NCBI GenBank assembly: GCA_036971475.1
Contig: JBAIZL010000005.1
Coordinates: 168,711,886-168,775,885 of the forward strand
Direction of reading: 5' to 3'
DNA: 64,000 nt
DNA from: Prosapia bicincta
Taxonomy: Eukaryota > Arthropoda > Insecta > Hemiptera > Cercopidae
Below the pieces are notes generated by a model, which had not been told where the DNA came from, did no database searches, and worked only from the letters and a program-made list of their open reading frames with translations. Below, in pieces: positions 37,441-47,714 of the stretch. The stretch's first letter is position 1. Each line of letters starts with the position of its first letter. The position numbers and the translations under genes were made by a program.

Positions 37441-39284
37441 GCGATCGCTTTTGTGTAAACAAAGAGTGATCCTACGGGTTTGATTTGTAAAGAAAACGTT
37501 TTTAGTGTAAGAGAATAATTTTATTTTTTCAAAATTAAAACAAAATAAATTTTTTATTATTTGAAGAAAGTAAAATTTTAAAAAAATGTGATGTTTTAGT
37601 GAAAACCACCAGAGTTAAGGTAGGCAAAAAATATAAAATTAATAGATGCAGAATATTGTGAAAAAATAAAATAATATTTATTAAAGATTTTTTAACTTAG
37701 TTGTAATTAATAAATAGTTACTAGATTATCCCAAAATTATAAAAGGGTCAAATGCGGGACTTGCGGAAATGCGATAAAATGTAACTAGTGAACGGAGTGA
37801 CGTAAAATTACCGTTCAAATTTCAAATAAAATCTAAAAATGTAAAAAGGACCATCCTGCTAAAAAAATATTAATTTATTAAACCATAATAGACAGTACAG
37901 CAAAAGTGTATAAAGGAGCACAAATTCCGGAACGGGAAGGTACAGAGTCCATAAAAATGCAAGTTTTAACGGTAACAAAACTGCAAGCAACTCCCAGGAA
38001 AAGTAGTGGGGAGGCCTGGACTGATTAGGGGAACAAAAAGCAATTCTCGTGGTGGGGAAGGTTTTTACGTAGATCCAGAACGGAAAACTCTTAAGATGCA
38101 AGTCCATAGCTAAAAACTTTATGTAGATAAATATTGAATTAGAGGAGGTGTGTCTTCAAACGTCGGTGATTCGAACTTGAAATTTTATAATGTATTAAAT
38201 TAAAAAGAGTTTTAAAGGAGGCTCTAAAAGCGATTACTAGCGAGCGCAACGAGATTAAGTCCTCATGGAACACCTGAGAAATTACGATCCAAGACCATGG
38301 GAGAATTAAAGGACTTTTTGTGGCAAGTCGGAATTTTATGTACTATATAACAATTTATTTTATTTATGAAATTTTGTGAAAATATTAAATTCAGTTTTCT
38401 TTAAGTAAAATTTTGATAACTAATTAATTATTATTAATAATTTAAAAATATATAATCACGTGACTTTCTTTTGAAACCATAAAATAGAAATATAAAAGGT
38501 GGTAATAAAATAAAAGTTATTCATATATAGAATGCTAGTTTTAATATTCAAGATTAATATTAAAGTTAACACTAGCCAGTTAAAACAGGAAATATTTCAA
38601 GTCATTTGTAACATAACTTAATTAAATTCTGCCAAAGTAATAAAATGAAAAATTCATAAAGAAAATCAATAATTATTAAGTAATTACTTCTGTTCATGTA
38701 ACTTATTTTGTGTTCATATCAAATATGTAAAATTTGTAAATACGCCAAATTAGTAAGGTTTGTTGGGATCATTAAATGTTAAATCCCAACTTTACTGTTT
38801 TCCCCTCATTGTTTATTCCCTTCTTTTAAGCCAATGGTTACTCACGACAAAGCGAAGAGACCTGGCTTCACTGCAAACCGTGGGTTAGTGGTACAGTTTT
38901 AAAATATATTTAAACAATGATAAAACTCGTCGGAATTCTAAACATGTTTTCAGAGATCAATGCCAACTTTCATTCATACATTTTAATTCATGTCCATTCA
39001 CTCTCCACTTTTGTGCCATATTTTAAAATTAATACCTTCACAGCGTACAGAACTCTAGGTAACAATTTTGAACTAACATTTTGTGCTTGAAAATTATTAA
39101 AACAATATCAAATAAATTTGCTTTAATCTATGTAAGAACTAAACCAGAAACGACACAATTGTTTTCTATCAAATATTTATATCTATTTTTCAAGTATAAA
39201 AATAAAATAAAATATAATTAAGCGTATTCAAGGTGCTATAAATAAGGAACACTATACTACTTTAATAACAGCTGAATATATAAC
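37439..39284. other. Stretch with a GC-richer block, no gene supported
   Basis: About 37740-38320 is less AT-rich and contains an 82-codon minus-strand frame (37859-38107) without a recognisable domain. A transposon relic is likely. The remainder is AT-rich. Confidence 0.45.
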
Positions 39285-39291
39285 ACTCTCT

Positions 39292-39361
<70 letters not shown>
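39285..39361. repeat. (CT)n-(TA)n compound microsatellite
   Basis: CT units from 39285 are followed directly by TA units from about 39334. Confidence 0.96.
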
Positions 39362-39365
<4 letters not shown>

Positions 39366-39937
39366 GTCAGATTAACAATATTATGTACCAAAATAGAAAG
39401 CGAATTTCCTTGCAATTTTTCATTTCCCTTTCTATGTATGTGTTGGATTATTATTTTTGATTGTTACTTTTTATACTTTCTATTTTGCGTGTTGTAGTTT
39501 CCTTTCGGTTTCCTTTCCCACTGTCAGTTTGTCAAGCAAAGTTCGGTACCGATAATCTAGTTGTTTGTTTATTTATTCTTTTCATTCATTTTTAATCTTA
39601 TGATTTCGTGTGGTAATCATGACAACCATTTAAGGTAGTACAATGGAGGTTTCGGCGACAACCAGATGGTAACAAAAGAATAATTTATATACAACTTTGA
39701 AGTATACATTTCTAGCAATGGGACAGTTAACTCAGTGCCAAAAGTTCTAGACTGCTAACATGAAGATACTCAATTCTAATCCGACCTAGTTCTCCAAATT
39801 TTTATAATTTTATTATTGTATAAATATATGAAAAAACTGTATTAACATCAATTGCCATCCACTACAAAAAAAATGTATTTGGACGTGGTTGGATGAATAA
39901 AAACCTATTTTATTAACGATTGAACATTTTGTACAAG

Positions 39938-39939
<2 letters not shown>

Positions 39940-39986
<47 letters not shown>
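39940..39986. repeat. (TA)n microsatellite
   Basis: About 23 TA units; the IY-rich frame across it is an artefact. Confidence 0.95.
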
Positions 39987-39988
<2 letters not shown>

Positions 39989-41861
39989 TATTTTTTTTTA
40001 AAGATATATAAATGAGAGAGACAGTAGTGTCATCAAAAAAATTAAAAATTTTGAAAAAAATAACATCATACAAAAACATTAAAACGTTATAAATTAAGTA
40101 ATTTATGACATAGAGTTCTACGTTATACAACAATTCATAAACGTATTCGGGGTTAAACAAAATAAAAATAATATATTTTCATGATGTAAGCTAACCGGTT
40201 GACAAGTGAATTTGCCTCCACTTAATGTTGGTCTAAGAAATGCACTGTCGTAGCGTTCCAATCTTTCACCTCATGATGGGTTACTTTGGGCAAGAAATTT
40301 TTATATTTTATTTAAAACTAAATCCATCCTAAGTAGCTAATAGTAACATCCTAATAACATCCTAATATTAGCTAATATGTAACATAGCTGAAATGTAGCT
40401 AGTATAACATAGTGACCTGTTTTTTATGGAGGAATATTTTATAAGGTTTTTCGTTTTGAAAAGTGAGCCAGATTAGCCTTTTTTAGATTTTTAATTTTTG
40501 AGACGTCAGCACAATGCTTAATTATTTTTTTCCAGATCCATAATGATTTTCTCATTTTCAGGTGAAATATAAGAACAATAGTTTAATAACCAAATGTAAT
40601 TACAACATATGTAAAATGTAAAATAACATTTTAAAACTTTAGAGTTAGGATGATTCTGTACAATCATGCAAACGTCTACAAGTTAAACTATTTACAAAGA
40701 AGTATGAATAAAAACACAGATAACGGGCATTAATCTGTGACACCGTTTATTTAGACAAACGGCTCCCAAGACACACATTTCTAGCTTGTACTTAAAGTTC
40801 CGTTCCTACTTTGAAATTTAACTAATAAATTACTTTCACAAAGCACACGTTATTTAAATAACTAAATACATTTCAGGCTGTCGACAATATAATTATAAAC
40901 TCTTTTCCGTTGTATAAAGGCTTTTGCTTCTGACAGTTCGCGGGTAATTACTGATATTTTATGCAAAAAAGTTTGCTTGATATTAAACTTACTTTGAATT
41001 TACGTTGAAGAGACTAGTCTTTTATTTCGAGAAAAAAGTTGAAGTAAGTTTATGGGAGGGTTGAATTAATATTTAAATTTTTGTTTTAAGGCAATCAGTC
41101 AGTATGTCTAGTAGCAACTATGAGGAATTGGAAAGTATTGAGAATATAGGATGAGGTTATCCCTTATAAAAGGATAAAAGGAATAACAGGCTTCACCTAC
41201 TCTCTGTCGGGGTCGCAAAGAGAGCACTAGTCGGTATGTTTTATTATTTTACGTTTGTGTAGAAGGTTGTAAAGAGTAAAGGTAATTTAAAATATAAGAA
41301 AAGCATTATGAATATTACACAGGATAAAAAACAATTGTTATGTCTTATAATTCTATCAGGTTTAATATGTACATTTTTGAGTGTGAAGTATTTAAGAGTA
41401 TGAAGTATTTTCGTCTTACATATCATTGTCAAAATATTATTTGCTATCGCCTTTAGGAGATGACCAATGTAATAGAGCAATAAACATACATACCCATCTT
41501 TTTTTTTGTAGCACAGAATACACCTGATATAATACTGTATATTACTCCCCCTTGCCAAACCGGGTTATCCCCCCCCCATTGATGCTCTGAAAGAAGGTAG
41601 GAACCTTTCTTTGTAATAATTTTAAATTACTAAACATAACCATGAATTGATTTAGAATTTGTTCATTTATTATTTTGGCACCATTTACGGCATTATTTTG
41701 GCACGTTTTATGTAGGCTTATTTGAAGATTTTTTATTTAATTAAGTAGTTTGCCTTTTTTTGGTAAATTGTCGGTATTATCGCTTTTTTATTTAGATCAG
41801 GGTGTTGCCTCTTCTATGCATAGGTGTGTTACGTATTCCAGTGGAATATAAGAAGAAGAAT
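39987..41861. other. Long stretch without a supported gene
   Basis: AT-rich. A small balanced block at about 41190-41240 (CTACTCTCTGTCGGGGTCGC) may be part of a mobile element. No domain seen in the 104-codon frame at 41244-41558. Confidence 0.5.
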
Positions 41862-42263
41862 TCAATAAAAGGGTATTTCAAAAGAGGGATCTAAGAAGAG
41901 GAATATAAAATGAGGGATATTAAATAAGTTGTATGAGAGAGGAATATAAGAAAAGGTATATCAGAAGAGGAATATAGGAAGAGTTATATAAAGACTGGAT
42001 ACAAGAAGAAGGATATAAGGAGAGGAATACAAGAAAGGTATATGAAAAGAGAGATATCACAAAAGAAATATAAGAAAATGAATATAAGAAGAGGTATATC
42101 AGAAGAGGAATATGAGAAAAGGGTTCTAATCAAGATTATCAGAAATAGTATATAAGAAAAAAGTGTTATCAGGAAAGAGATGTAATAGGAACAAAAGAGA
42201 AGGGTAATAGGAAGAGGGGTATAGGAAGAAGATTATCAGAAGAAGGATATGAAAAGTAGGATA
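41862..42263. repeat. Purine-rich degenerate repeat, left part
   Basis: Repeated variants of AAGAAGAGGAATATAAGA, about 17-20 bp per unit, all purine-rich on the plus strand. The same repeat resumes at 46106 after the retrotransposon, so the two parts were one array of roughly 700 bp before insertion. Confidence 0.9.
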
Positions 42264-42278
42264 TGAGAGAGGAATATA
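42264..42278. repeat. Target-site duplication, left copy
   Basis: TGAGAGAGGAATATA, identical to 46106-46120. It bounds the 3' end of the minus-strand non-LTR element. Confidence 0.93.
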
Positions 42279-45200
42279 CTTTACTTTACTTTATCCAACG
42301 CCTGCCCTTGGTAACTCGACCATTTGGCATCGTGCAGACCAGTAGAGCTTGGAGAGTCTGGTTTTTGGGTCGCTATTGTATGCTTCGAGCTGTGGGCAGG
42401 CAGGAAGGTGGTCTCCATCCATCTTTCCTGTTTGGCACAAGGGGCACCGATCCGTGTCCGCCAGCCCAATGCGATGAAGGTGCGCCTGAAGGTAGTCGTG
42501 TCCCGTGGTTAGACGGAACAGCGCAACACTGATAGGTCGAGGCAGGTTTTTTGGAATGGGGTTGGTGCAAAGTTCTTGCCATCTCTTTCCAACAGCCAGG
42601 TTGTCTTGTGATTTTTTCAAGTACGTCTTAGCTGCTGCGTGGATCCTGGTGTAAGCAGAGCCTAGTGATATTTTGATTTGTGGCTGTGGTAGACGGCACC
42701 CACTCTTGGCGAGGTTGTCAGCTTTTTCGTTCCCTGTTGTGCCAACGTGGCTGGGAATCCACTGGAGCGCAATTCTGAAGCCTGCCTCTTGGCATAGTTG
42801 CATTTTTTCTCTACACGACACTGTCAAGGTGCAGTCAGTTGGTGTGTTAGAGGAAACTGCCAAAATCGCTGATTGTGAATCAATCAGGAATACAACCTGC
42901 CGCGGCGAAAGTCGCATGACGCATGATGCTGCTTCTCCTATGGCCACAACCTCACCATCAAAATTGCTGCAGCAGAGGCCCACAGCTACCGAGCCCTGAA
43001 ATAATTTTGAAAAATATCCTGCTCCAGTTTCTCCACTTGAAGGGTTTGAAGATCCATCTGTGTAAATATGAAGCCAGTCACTTTCAGGGAATCGTTCGTT
43101 GATGGTCATTAATGTTGCTTTCCTGAGTTCAATATCCATAGCCTGTGACTTTGGTTTCACCTGGTCAACAAGGTTTAGAAAAACTGGAGGAAGGTTGTCA
43201 AAGACTCGATTGTGTTGATTTAATGGGGCAGCTTCTGCACGAAGGAAAAGGTTATATTTTTGTTCCAGCTGTAGAGCTTTGATTACTGGAGTAATCTGAG
43301 TTCTGAGGCGGGAAGTGGCAGCTTTATAAGTTTCCCAAAACTTTCTATTTGTTCTTTTATTTTTTTCCCAGAATTTTAGGAGACATTTGTCTCTTCTGAC
43401 TTCCAAGGGTTCCAGTCCTGTTTGGATCTCCATAGCTAGTATTGGAGTCGATTTAGCTCCTCCAGTTATGAGCCTCATGTTATTATTTTGAACCTTGTCT
43501 AGCTTCTTTAGGCAATTTGAGCTGGCTAGGTTGAGCACCTCTCCTCCATACTCCATTGTTGGTCGTACATAGGTCCGGTACGTTGAATTTAGAACATCCT
43601 GGGTAGCACCCCATGTAGTTGCTGTTAATCTCTTCAGCAGTTTGCTTCTGTTGGTGGCTTTTTCGGCTGTTGCCTCAATATGATTTGCAAAGTTTAGCTT
43701 CCTGTCTAACGTGATGCCAAGATATCGTGGAGTATCTTCATGGTTTAAAGTTTTGTTGTTTAACTTGATCCTCAGTTTTGGCGGCTTAGTTGAAAGGGTG
43801 AATAGAGTGAAAACAGTCTTTTTCTCACTAACTACCATTTGGTTGTAATTGGCCCAGTCAGCAACTCTGCTAAGGGTTCGATTTATAGTTTCTTCCAGGT
43901 TCGAAGGAGTCCCGCTTGAAGCCCAAAAGACAAGGTCGTCCGCAAAAAGTAAGGTTGATATGCCCGGTACTTCTTTTACTATTTTTAAGAGGTCGTTTAT
44001 CATAATATTGAAAAGGATACAGCTGAGTTCTGCCCCCTGCGGTAGGCCGTTGCGTTGCTGTTTAAATGACGAAATTGTGTCTCGGAAACGGACTCGAACA
44101 TGCCTCTGTGCCAGAAAGGACTTCACCCATCCTAAGAGTTTTCCAGTTATTCCTAATTTTTGGAGTTTGTGCAACAGAAGCTTCCTCCATATTCTGTCAT
44201 AGGCTTCCTTGAAGTCTACAAAGACTGCCACAGTCGACATTTTTCTATGAAAGCCATCCTTCACTGCTTGAACGAGCTTCACAACTTGGTCCATAGTGCC
44301 ACGGTGTTTCCTAAAGGCAGCTTGCTCATCTGACAGGGCACCGGTCCTCTCTAGAAAGGGACTCAGACGATTGACAATCATTCGCTCGGCTAGCTTGCAG
44401 CAGCAGCTCGTGAGGGAAATGGGTCTGTAGCTTTTTACTTCGCATGGAGGCTTTCCTTTTTTAAGGATAGGAATGATTTCCGTTTTGCGCCACAGGTCAG
44501 GGATGAATTTATTCAGAGTTAGGTTCATAAGCTTCAAGAGAGTTTTCTGGGCGGATGTCCCAAGATGTAACAGGAACTCTGGGAATATGGAGTCTGGTCC
44601 AGCTGATTTTCCTGACTTTAGAGTATATAAAGCTACCTTTAGTTCTGCAAGGGAGAAGTTTCCGTTCATGACCTGATTTTCCTCCTCTGATAGACATGTA
44701 GTGTGTCGATACTTTAGGAATTCATTTTTCTGGAGCTTAGGAATCTTTAATTTTCCAACGTTGGCATAGTGTTGGCAGAAAGCGTTTGATACCTTTTTGG
44801 GGTCATGGATGTGTTTGCCGTGGTATACTATAGGTTCTGCAGACGCAGTTACTTGTTGATTATTTAGACTTGACAGGAAACGATGTGCTTTTATTCCATC
44901 TTTTTTATAGTCCAACCGGCTGACAAAGGTTCTGTATGCTTGTCGCTTGCTTTGTTTAATTTCCCGTTGGAGGGCCGCTTGCGCTCGTCGCACTTCTACA
45001 CAACTATCTCTTGTCTTTTCAACTTCAGCAGCTTTCCTGGCGTCATTTCGTTTCTTTTTCAGGATGGAGAGTTTCGCTGACCAGAAAGGTCTGTGCTTTT
45101 TCACTTGTCCTCGAGGCACAGTTGATTGGGCGCATTTAAGTATAGTGGATGCTACGGCCTTTGTAGATTTGTCAGGGCAATCTGTAATGAGATCCCCCGT

Positions 45201-46105
45201 TATTAGGTCATCGGAGAGCAATTTAAACTTTGTCCAGTTGGCTTTCTTGAAGTTCCACCTTGGTTTTCTCTTAGGTGCTGCAGGTCGTCGGGTCTGTGCG
45301 ACAGAGATGTTAATTACACGGTGTCCGCAGCCACTAGCTGGGTCTTTCAGTTCCATGCTGGTACGTGTCATGAGATCAGGGTGGAGCAGCGTAAGATCTG
45401 GTCTGGTCAGTGAGCCGATGTAGGACAGAAACGTTGGGTCGCTGTGTTGGACGTGGAGGTGGTTTTCGTCAATGAAGTCCTCTATAGATCTCCCTACTGC
45501 GGTTGTTCTATCATAACCCCATCTTAATGATGGTGCGTTGAAATCTCCCGTGATGATTGTGTTTGCACAAATACCCAGAATGCTGTTTTCAAGACTTGGT
45601 CTATTTAGTGGTGGATTGTAGAGTCCATAGACTTTGTACATTTTTGTCTGCTTCCAAACCTTAAAAAGTATTATCTCTGACTTATCGTCGTCGGTCATTT
45701 CATGTATAATTTGATGTTCAGCAATGACTGTATTTTTCACACCAGCAAGAATTCCAGAGGCAACAGGACGTGTTCTTTTCAGAGTTACGAGAGAATATCC
45801 TGGGACTTGGCAAAACACAGTGTTGTCAGTGCTTGCACCAGCTTCGACAATTATAAAGATGTCCGCGTCAAAAGTTAAAATAATATGTTTTAATTCTAGT
45901 AATTTGGATTGGTTTAGGCCTCCGGCATTCCAAAAGGTTAGCTTCAGGCCGTCGTCAGGGCCCTGAAGAGGGCCGTTTGTAAAAATTTTAATAGCTCTTG
46001 TTGCTATCTTTATTGCTCTTGTGGTCTGCTCGAGTATAGCGCAGACTGTTGATCGTTCAGTCGAGAGCAGGGGGCACCACGTGCAGGCGATCAACTTCAC
46101 CCCCC
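42279..46105 (-). mobile_element. Non-LTR retrotransposon (RNase H-bearing, I/R1-like group)
   Basis: A 3827-bp insertion on the minus strand, bounded by a perfect 15-bp target-site duplication. Its 3' end is (TAAAG)3, not poly(A). Its 5' end is a run of G. It carries one frame from end to end and no gag-like ORF1. Domain content (endonuclease, RT, RNase H, CCHC) places it in the RNase H-bearing non-LTR elements; the exact clade is not resolved. Matching flanks and an undamaged frame point to a recent insertion. The missing ORF1 and missing start codon suggest a 5'-truncated copy, or a lineage with a single ORF. Confidence 0.93.
42291..46100 (-). CDS. Endonuclease / reverse transcriptase / RNase H polyprotein
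   Basis: The 1269-codon frame has no internal stop. Residues 54-266 form an apurinic-type endonuclease (WNAGGL, E86, YNPP 161-164, GDFNA 185-189). Residues about 500-800 are reverse transcriptase: YRPISL 558-563, motif A VDFKEAYD with D629, GLPQGA 685-690, FADD 719-722, YLGITLD 793-799. RNase H follows: TDGS (D1015), E1050, DSQSA (D1074), and PSHVG...D1128. A CCHC cluster is at C1219, C1222, H1231, C1235. Together these nick target DNA, copy RNA onto it, and remove the RNA. The first codon shown is GTG; the first in-frame ATG is residue 135, inside the endonuclease, so no normal start is present. The endonuclease SDH motif reads CGH at 258-260. The TAA stop is the first unit of the TAAAG tail. 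Confidence 0.93.
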   Translation of the reverse strand: MKLIACTWCPLLSTERSTVCAILEQTTRAIKIATRAIKIFTNGPLQGPDDGLKLTFWNAGGLNQSKLLELKHIILTFDADIFIIVEAGASTDNTVFCQVPGYSLVTLKRTRPVASGILAGVKNTVIAEHQIIHEMTDDDKSEIILFKVWKQTKMYKVYGLYNPPLNRPSLENSILGICANTIITGDFNAPSLRWGYDRTTAVGRSIEDFIDENHLHVQHSDPTFLSYIGSLTRPDLTLLHPDLMTRTSMELKDPASGCGHRVINISVAQTRRPAAPKRKPRWNFKKANWTKFKLLSDDLITGDLITDCPDKSTKAVASTILKCAQSTVPRGQVKKHRPFWSAKLSILKKKRNDARKAAEVEKTRDSCVEVRRAQAALQREIKQSKRQAYRTFVSRLDYKKDGIKAHRFLSSLNNQQVTASAEPIVYHGKHIHDPKKVSNAFCQHYANVGKLKIPKLQKNEFLKYRHTTCLSEEENQVMNGNFSLAELKVALYTLKSGKSAGPDSIFPEFLLHLGTSAQKTLLKLMNLTLNKFIPDLWRKTEIIPILKKGKPPCEVKSYRPISLTSCCCKLAERMIVNRLSPFLERTGALSDEQAAFRKHRGTMDQVVKLVQAVKDGFHRKMSTVAVFVDFKEAYDRIWRKLLLHKLQKLGITGKLLGWVKSFLAQRHVRVRFRDTISSFKQQRNGLPQGAELSCILFNIMINDLLKIVKEVPGISTLLFADDLVFWASSGTPSNLEETINRTLSRVADWANYNQMVVSEKKTVFTLFTLSTKPPKLRIKLNNKTLNHEDTPRYLGITLDRKLNFANHIEATAEKATNRSKLLKRLTATTWGATQDVLNSTYRTYVRPTMEYGGEVLNLASSNCLKKLDKVQNNNMRLITGGAKSTPILAMEIQTGLEPLEVRRDKCLLKFWEKNKRTNRKFWETYKAATSRLRTQITPVIKALQLEQKYNLFLRAEAAPLNQHNRVFDNLPPVFLNLVDQVKPKSQAMDIELRKATLMTINERFPESDWLHIYTDGSSNPSSGETGAGYFSKLFQGSVAVGLCCSNFDGEVVAIGEAASCVMRLSPRQVVFLIDSQSAILAVSSNTPTDCTLTVSCREKMQLCQEAGFRIALQWIPSHVGTTGNEKADNLAKSGCRLPQPQIKISLGSAYTRIHAAAKTYLKKSQDNLAVGKRWQELCTNPIPKNLPRPISVALFRLTTGHDYLQAHLHRIGLADTDRCPLCQTGKMDGDHLPACPQLEAYNSDPKTRLSKLYWSARCQMVELPRAGVG

Positions 46106-46120
46106 TGAGAGAGGAATATA
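46106..46120. repeat. Target-site duplication, right copy
   Basis: TGAGAGAGGAATATA, identical to 42264-42278. Confidence 0.93.
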
Positions 46121-46390
46121 AGAAGGGGTATAAGAAGAGAAATATAAGACAGGGGATATACGAAGAGAGATATAAGAAGAATGTTATAGAAGAGGTGTAT
46201 GAAAAGGGAGAAGAATAAGGTAAGAAAAGAGATATAAGCAGAGCGCTTTAAAGAGAGAGATAAAAGTAGAGGTATATAAAAAGGTGGTATGAGAAGAGGG
46301 ATAAGAACAAGAGTATATGAAAAGGTAATTAGGGAAAGAGATATAAGAATTTAAGAGGAGTGATATGAGAAGTAGAATATAAAAGGTATG
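46121..46390. repeat. Purine-rich degenerate repeat, right part
   Basis: Continuation of the array at 41862-42263 (for example AGAAGAGAGATATAAGAAGA). Confidence 0.88.
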
Positions 46391-47714
46391 ATGTGTGTGT
46401 TTTACCTTTCTCTATCGAGGTAAAACATTTGTGATTGTTTGCTACTGTGAGCTTCACAGTAAATTTATATAGCCTAGGTATTGTTTAATAAGTGTAATTT
46501 ATAAGTGTAACGTGAATATTTTGTGAATATTAGGCGTCAATAAATGTTTAGTTTGATTGAGTTACTAACAGGATACTAGTAAAGATACAGCAAGTTACTG
46601 ATAGGATGCCACGCGCTAGTAAACATACAGAAAACCTTGTATGAAAGCTATTACTTTATAGTTATGATAATTTACTTCTGATAACATATTAAGGTTAAAT
46701 CTTTGTAATGAAGTATCTCTGTTATATCTGAGATAGCTATATATTGCAACAACGGATGAAGTGTAATGGTGGCTACATTAGCTTTCTTTAATACCATATG
46801 GCCCAAGTAAGGAAGCTCTACCCTATGACCTACACAATATCTCATTGTAGAAGAATGTTTACTGTTATTATTGTTATTTGACAATAATTGTATTTTAGAC
46901 AAAATATTCTTCGGTTATTCTGTCAATTTAACCTTTCTTGTAACTAATACATTTTTATACTAAAACTGCATACAATAAAACTGTTTCTCTTTGGCAGTTT
47001 ACGTAAACCAGACAAAATCTTTATTTTGTGATTTTATTGTTTTTCTTCTTTTTTTTTATTGTTGGCCATTAAATGCTCTTTTAAAGAAATGTTTAAATCA
47101 AGCAATGTTCGCTTAATATACTTGAGTTGTGCATTAACTAAAAATTTGTCATTCAATATTTTATTTTACACTAATAATAGTATATAAATGTAAGAGAAAC
47201 GGTGACGACTAACCCACCATTTTAAGGATAAATTTTTATTTTAATTACAAAGTACAAATCAGAGAGGTATCTTCGAGGAAATATAGTTTTAATGTAAACC
47301 TTTTTATTTATATAATATTCATACTTAGATGATCAGGTTTTCCATGTATGAAAAAATGTATTGCGTTGTACAAAACTTAACTCTGCATCAACTAACGAGT
47401 TGCGTCAAAATGTGATTAAAACAGTAATAAATATAAAACAATCAAATCACATGTTCCAGCAGACCGTAAATCTCTAATCGCAAATGGCTAAACAGATGGA
47501 ACTAGACCGCAACTCCCTGTGGACTCATTTTTGTAAAAGCACATAATTAACTGTACTTTGTAAAGGGTCGTTACAGAAGCTTTAAACATCTAAGAGAATT
47601 CAATCGCTACCTTAAGGGCTTTCCCTTAAGTAAAAATGTTTCTACGTATACATTATACATTTGTATTCTTCACCTAAAGTAAAAACAATTATTAACCTAA
47701 AATGACTCCAATAA
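46391..47714. other. Non-coding spacer before the satellite
   Basis: AT-rich; GTTTTACCT and AGGTAAAAC near 46397-46424 make a small hairpin. No gene supported; the 76-codon frame at 46672-46902 shows no domain. Confidence 0.5.

Noticed and set aside
42263..46218. Several plus-strand frames (up to 158 codons) across the retrotransposon
   Set aside because: All lie opposite the intact 1269-codon minus-strand frame and have no domain of their own.
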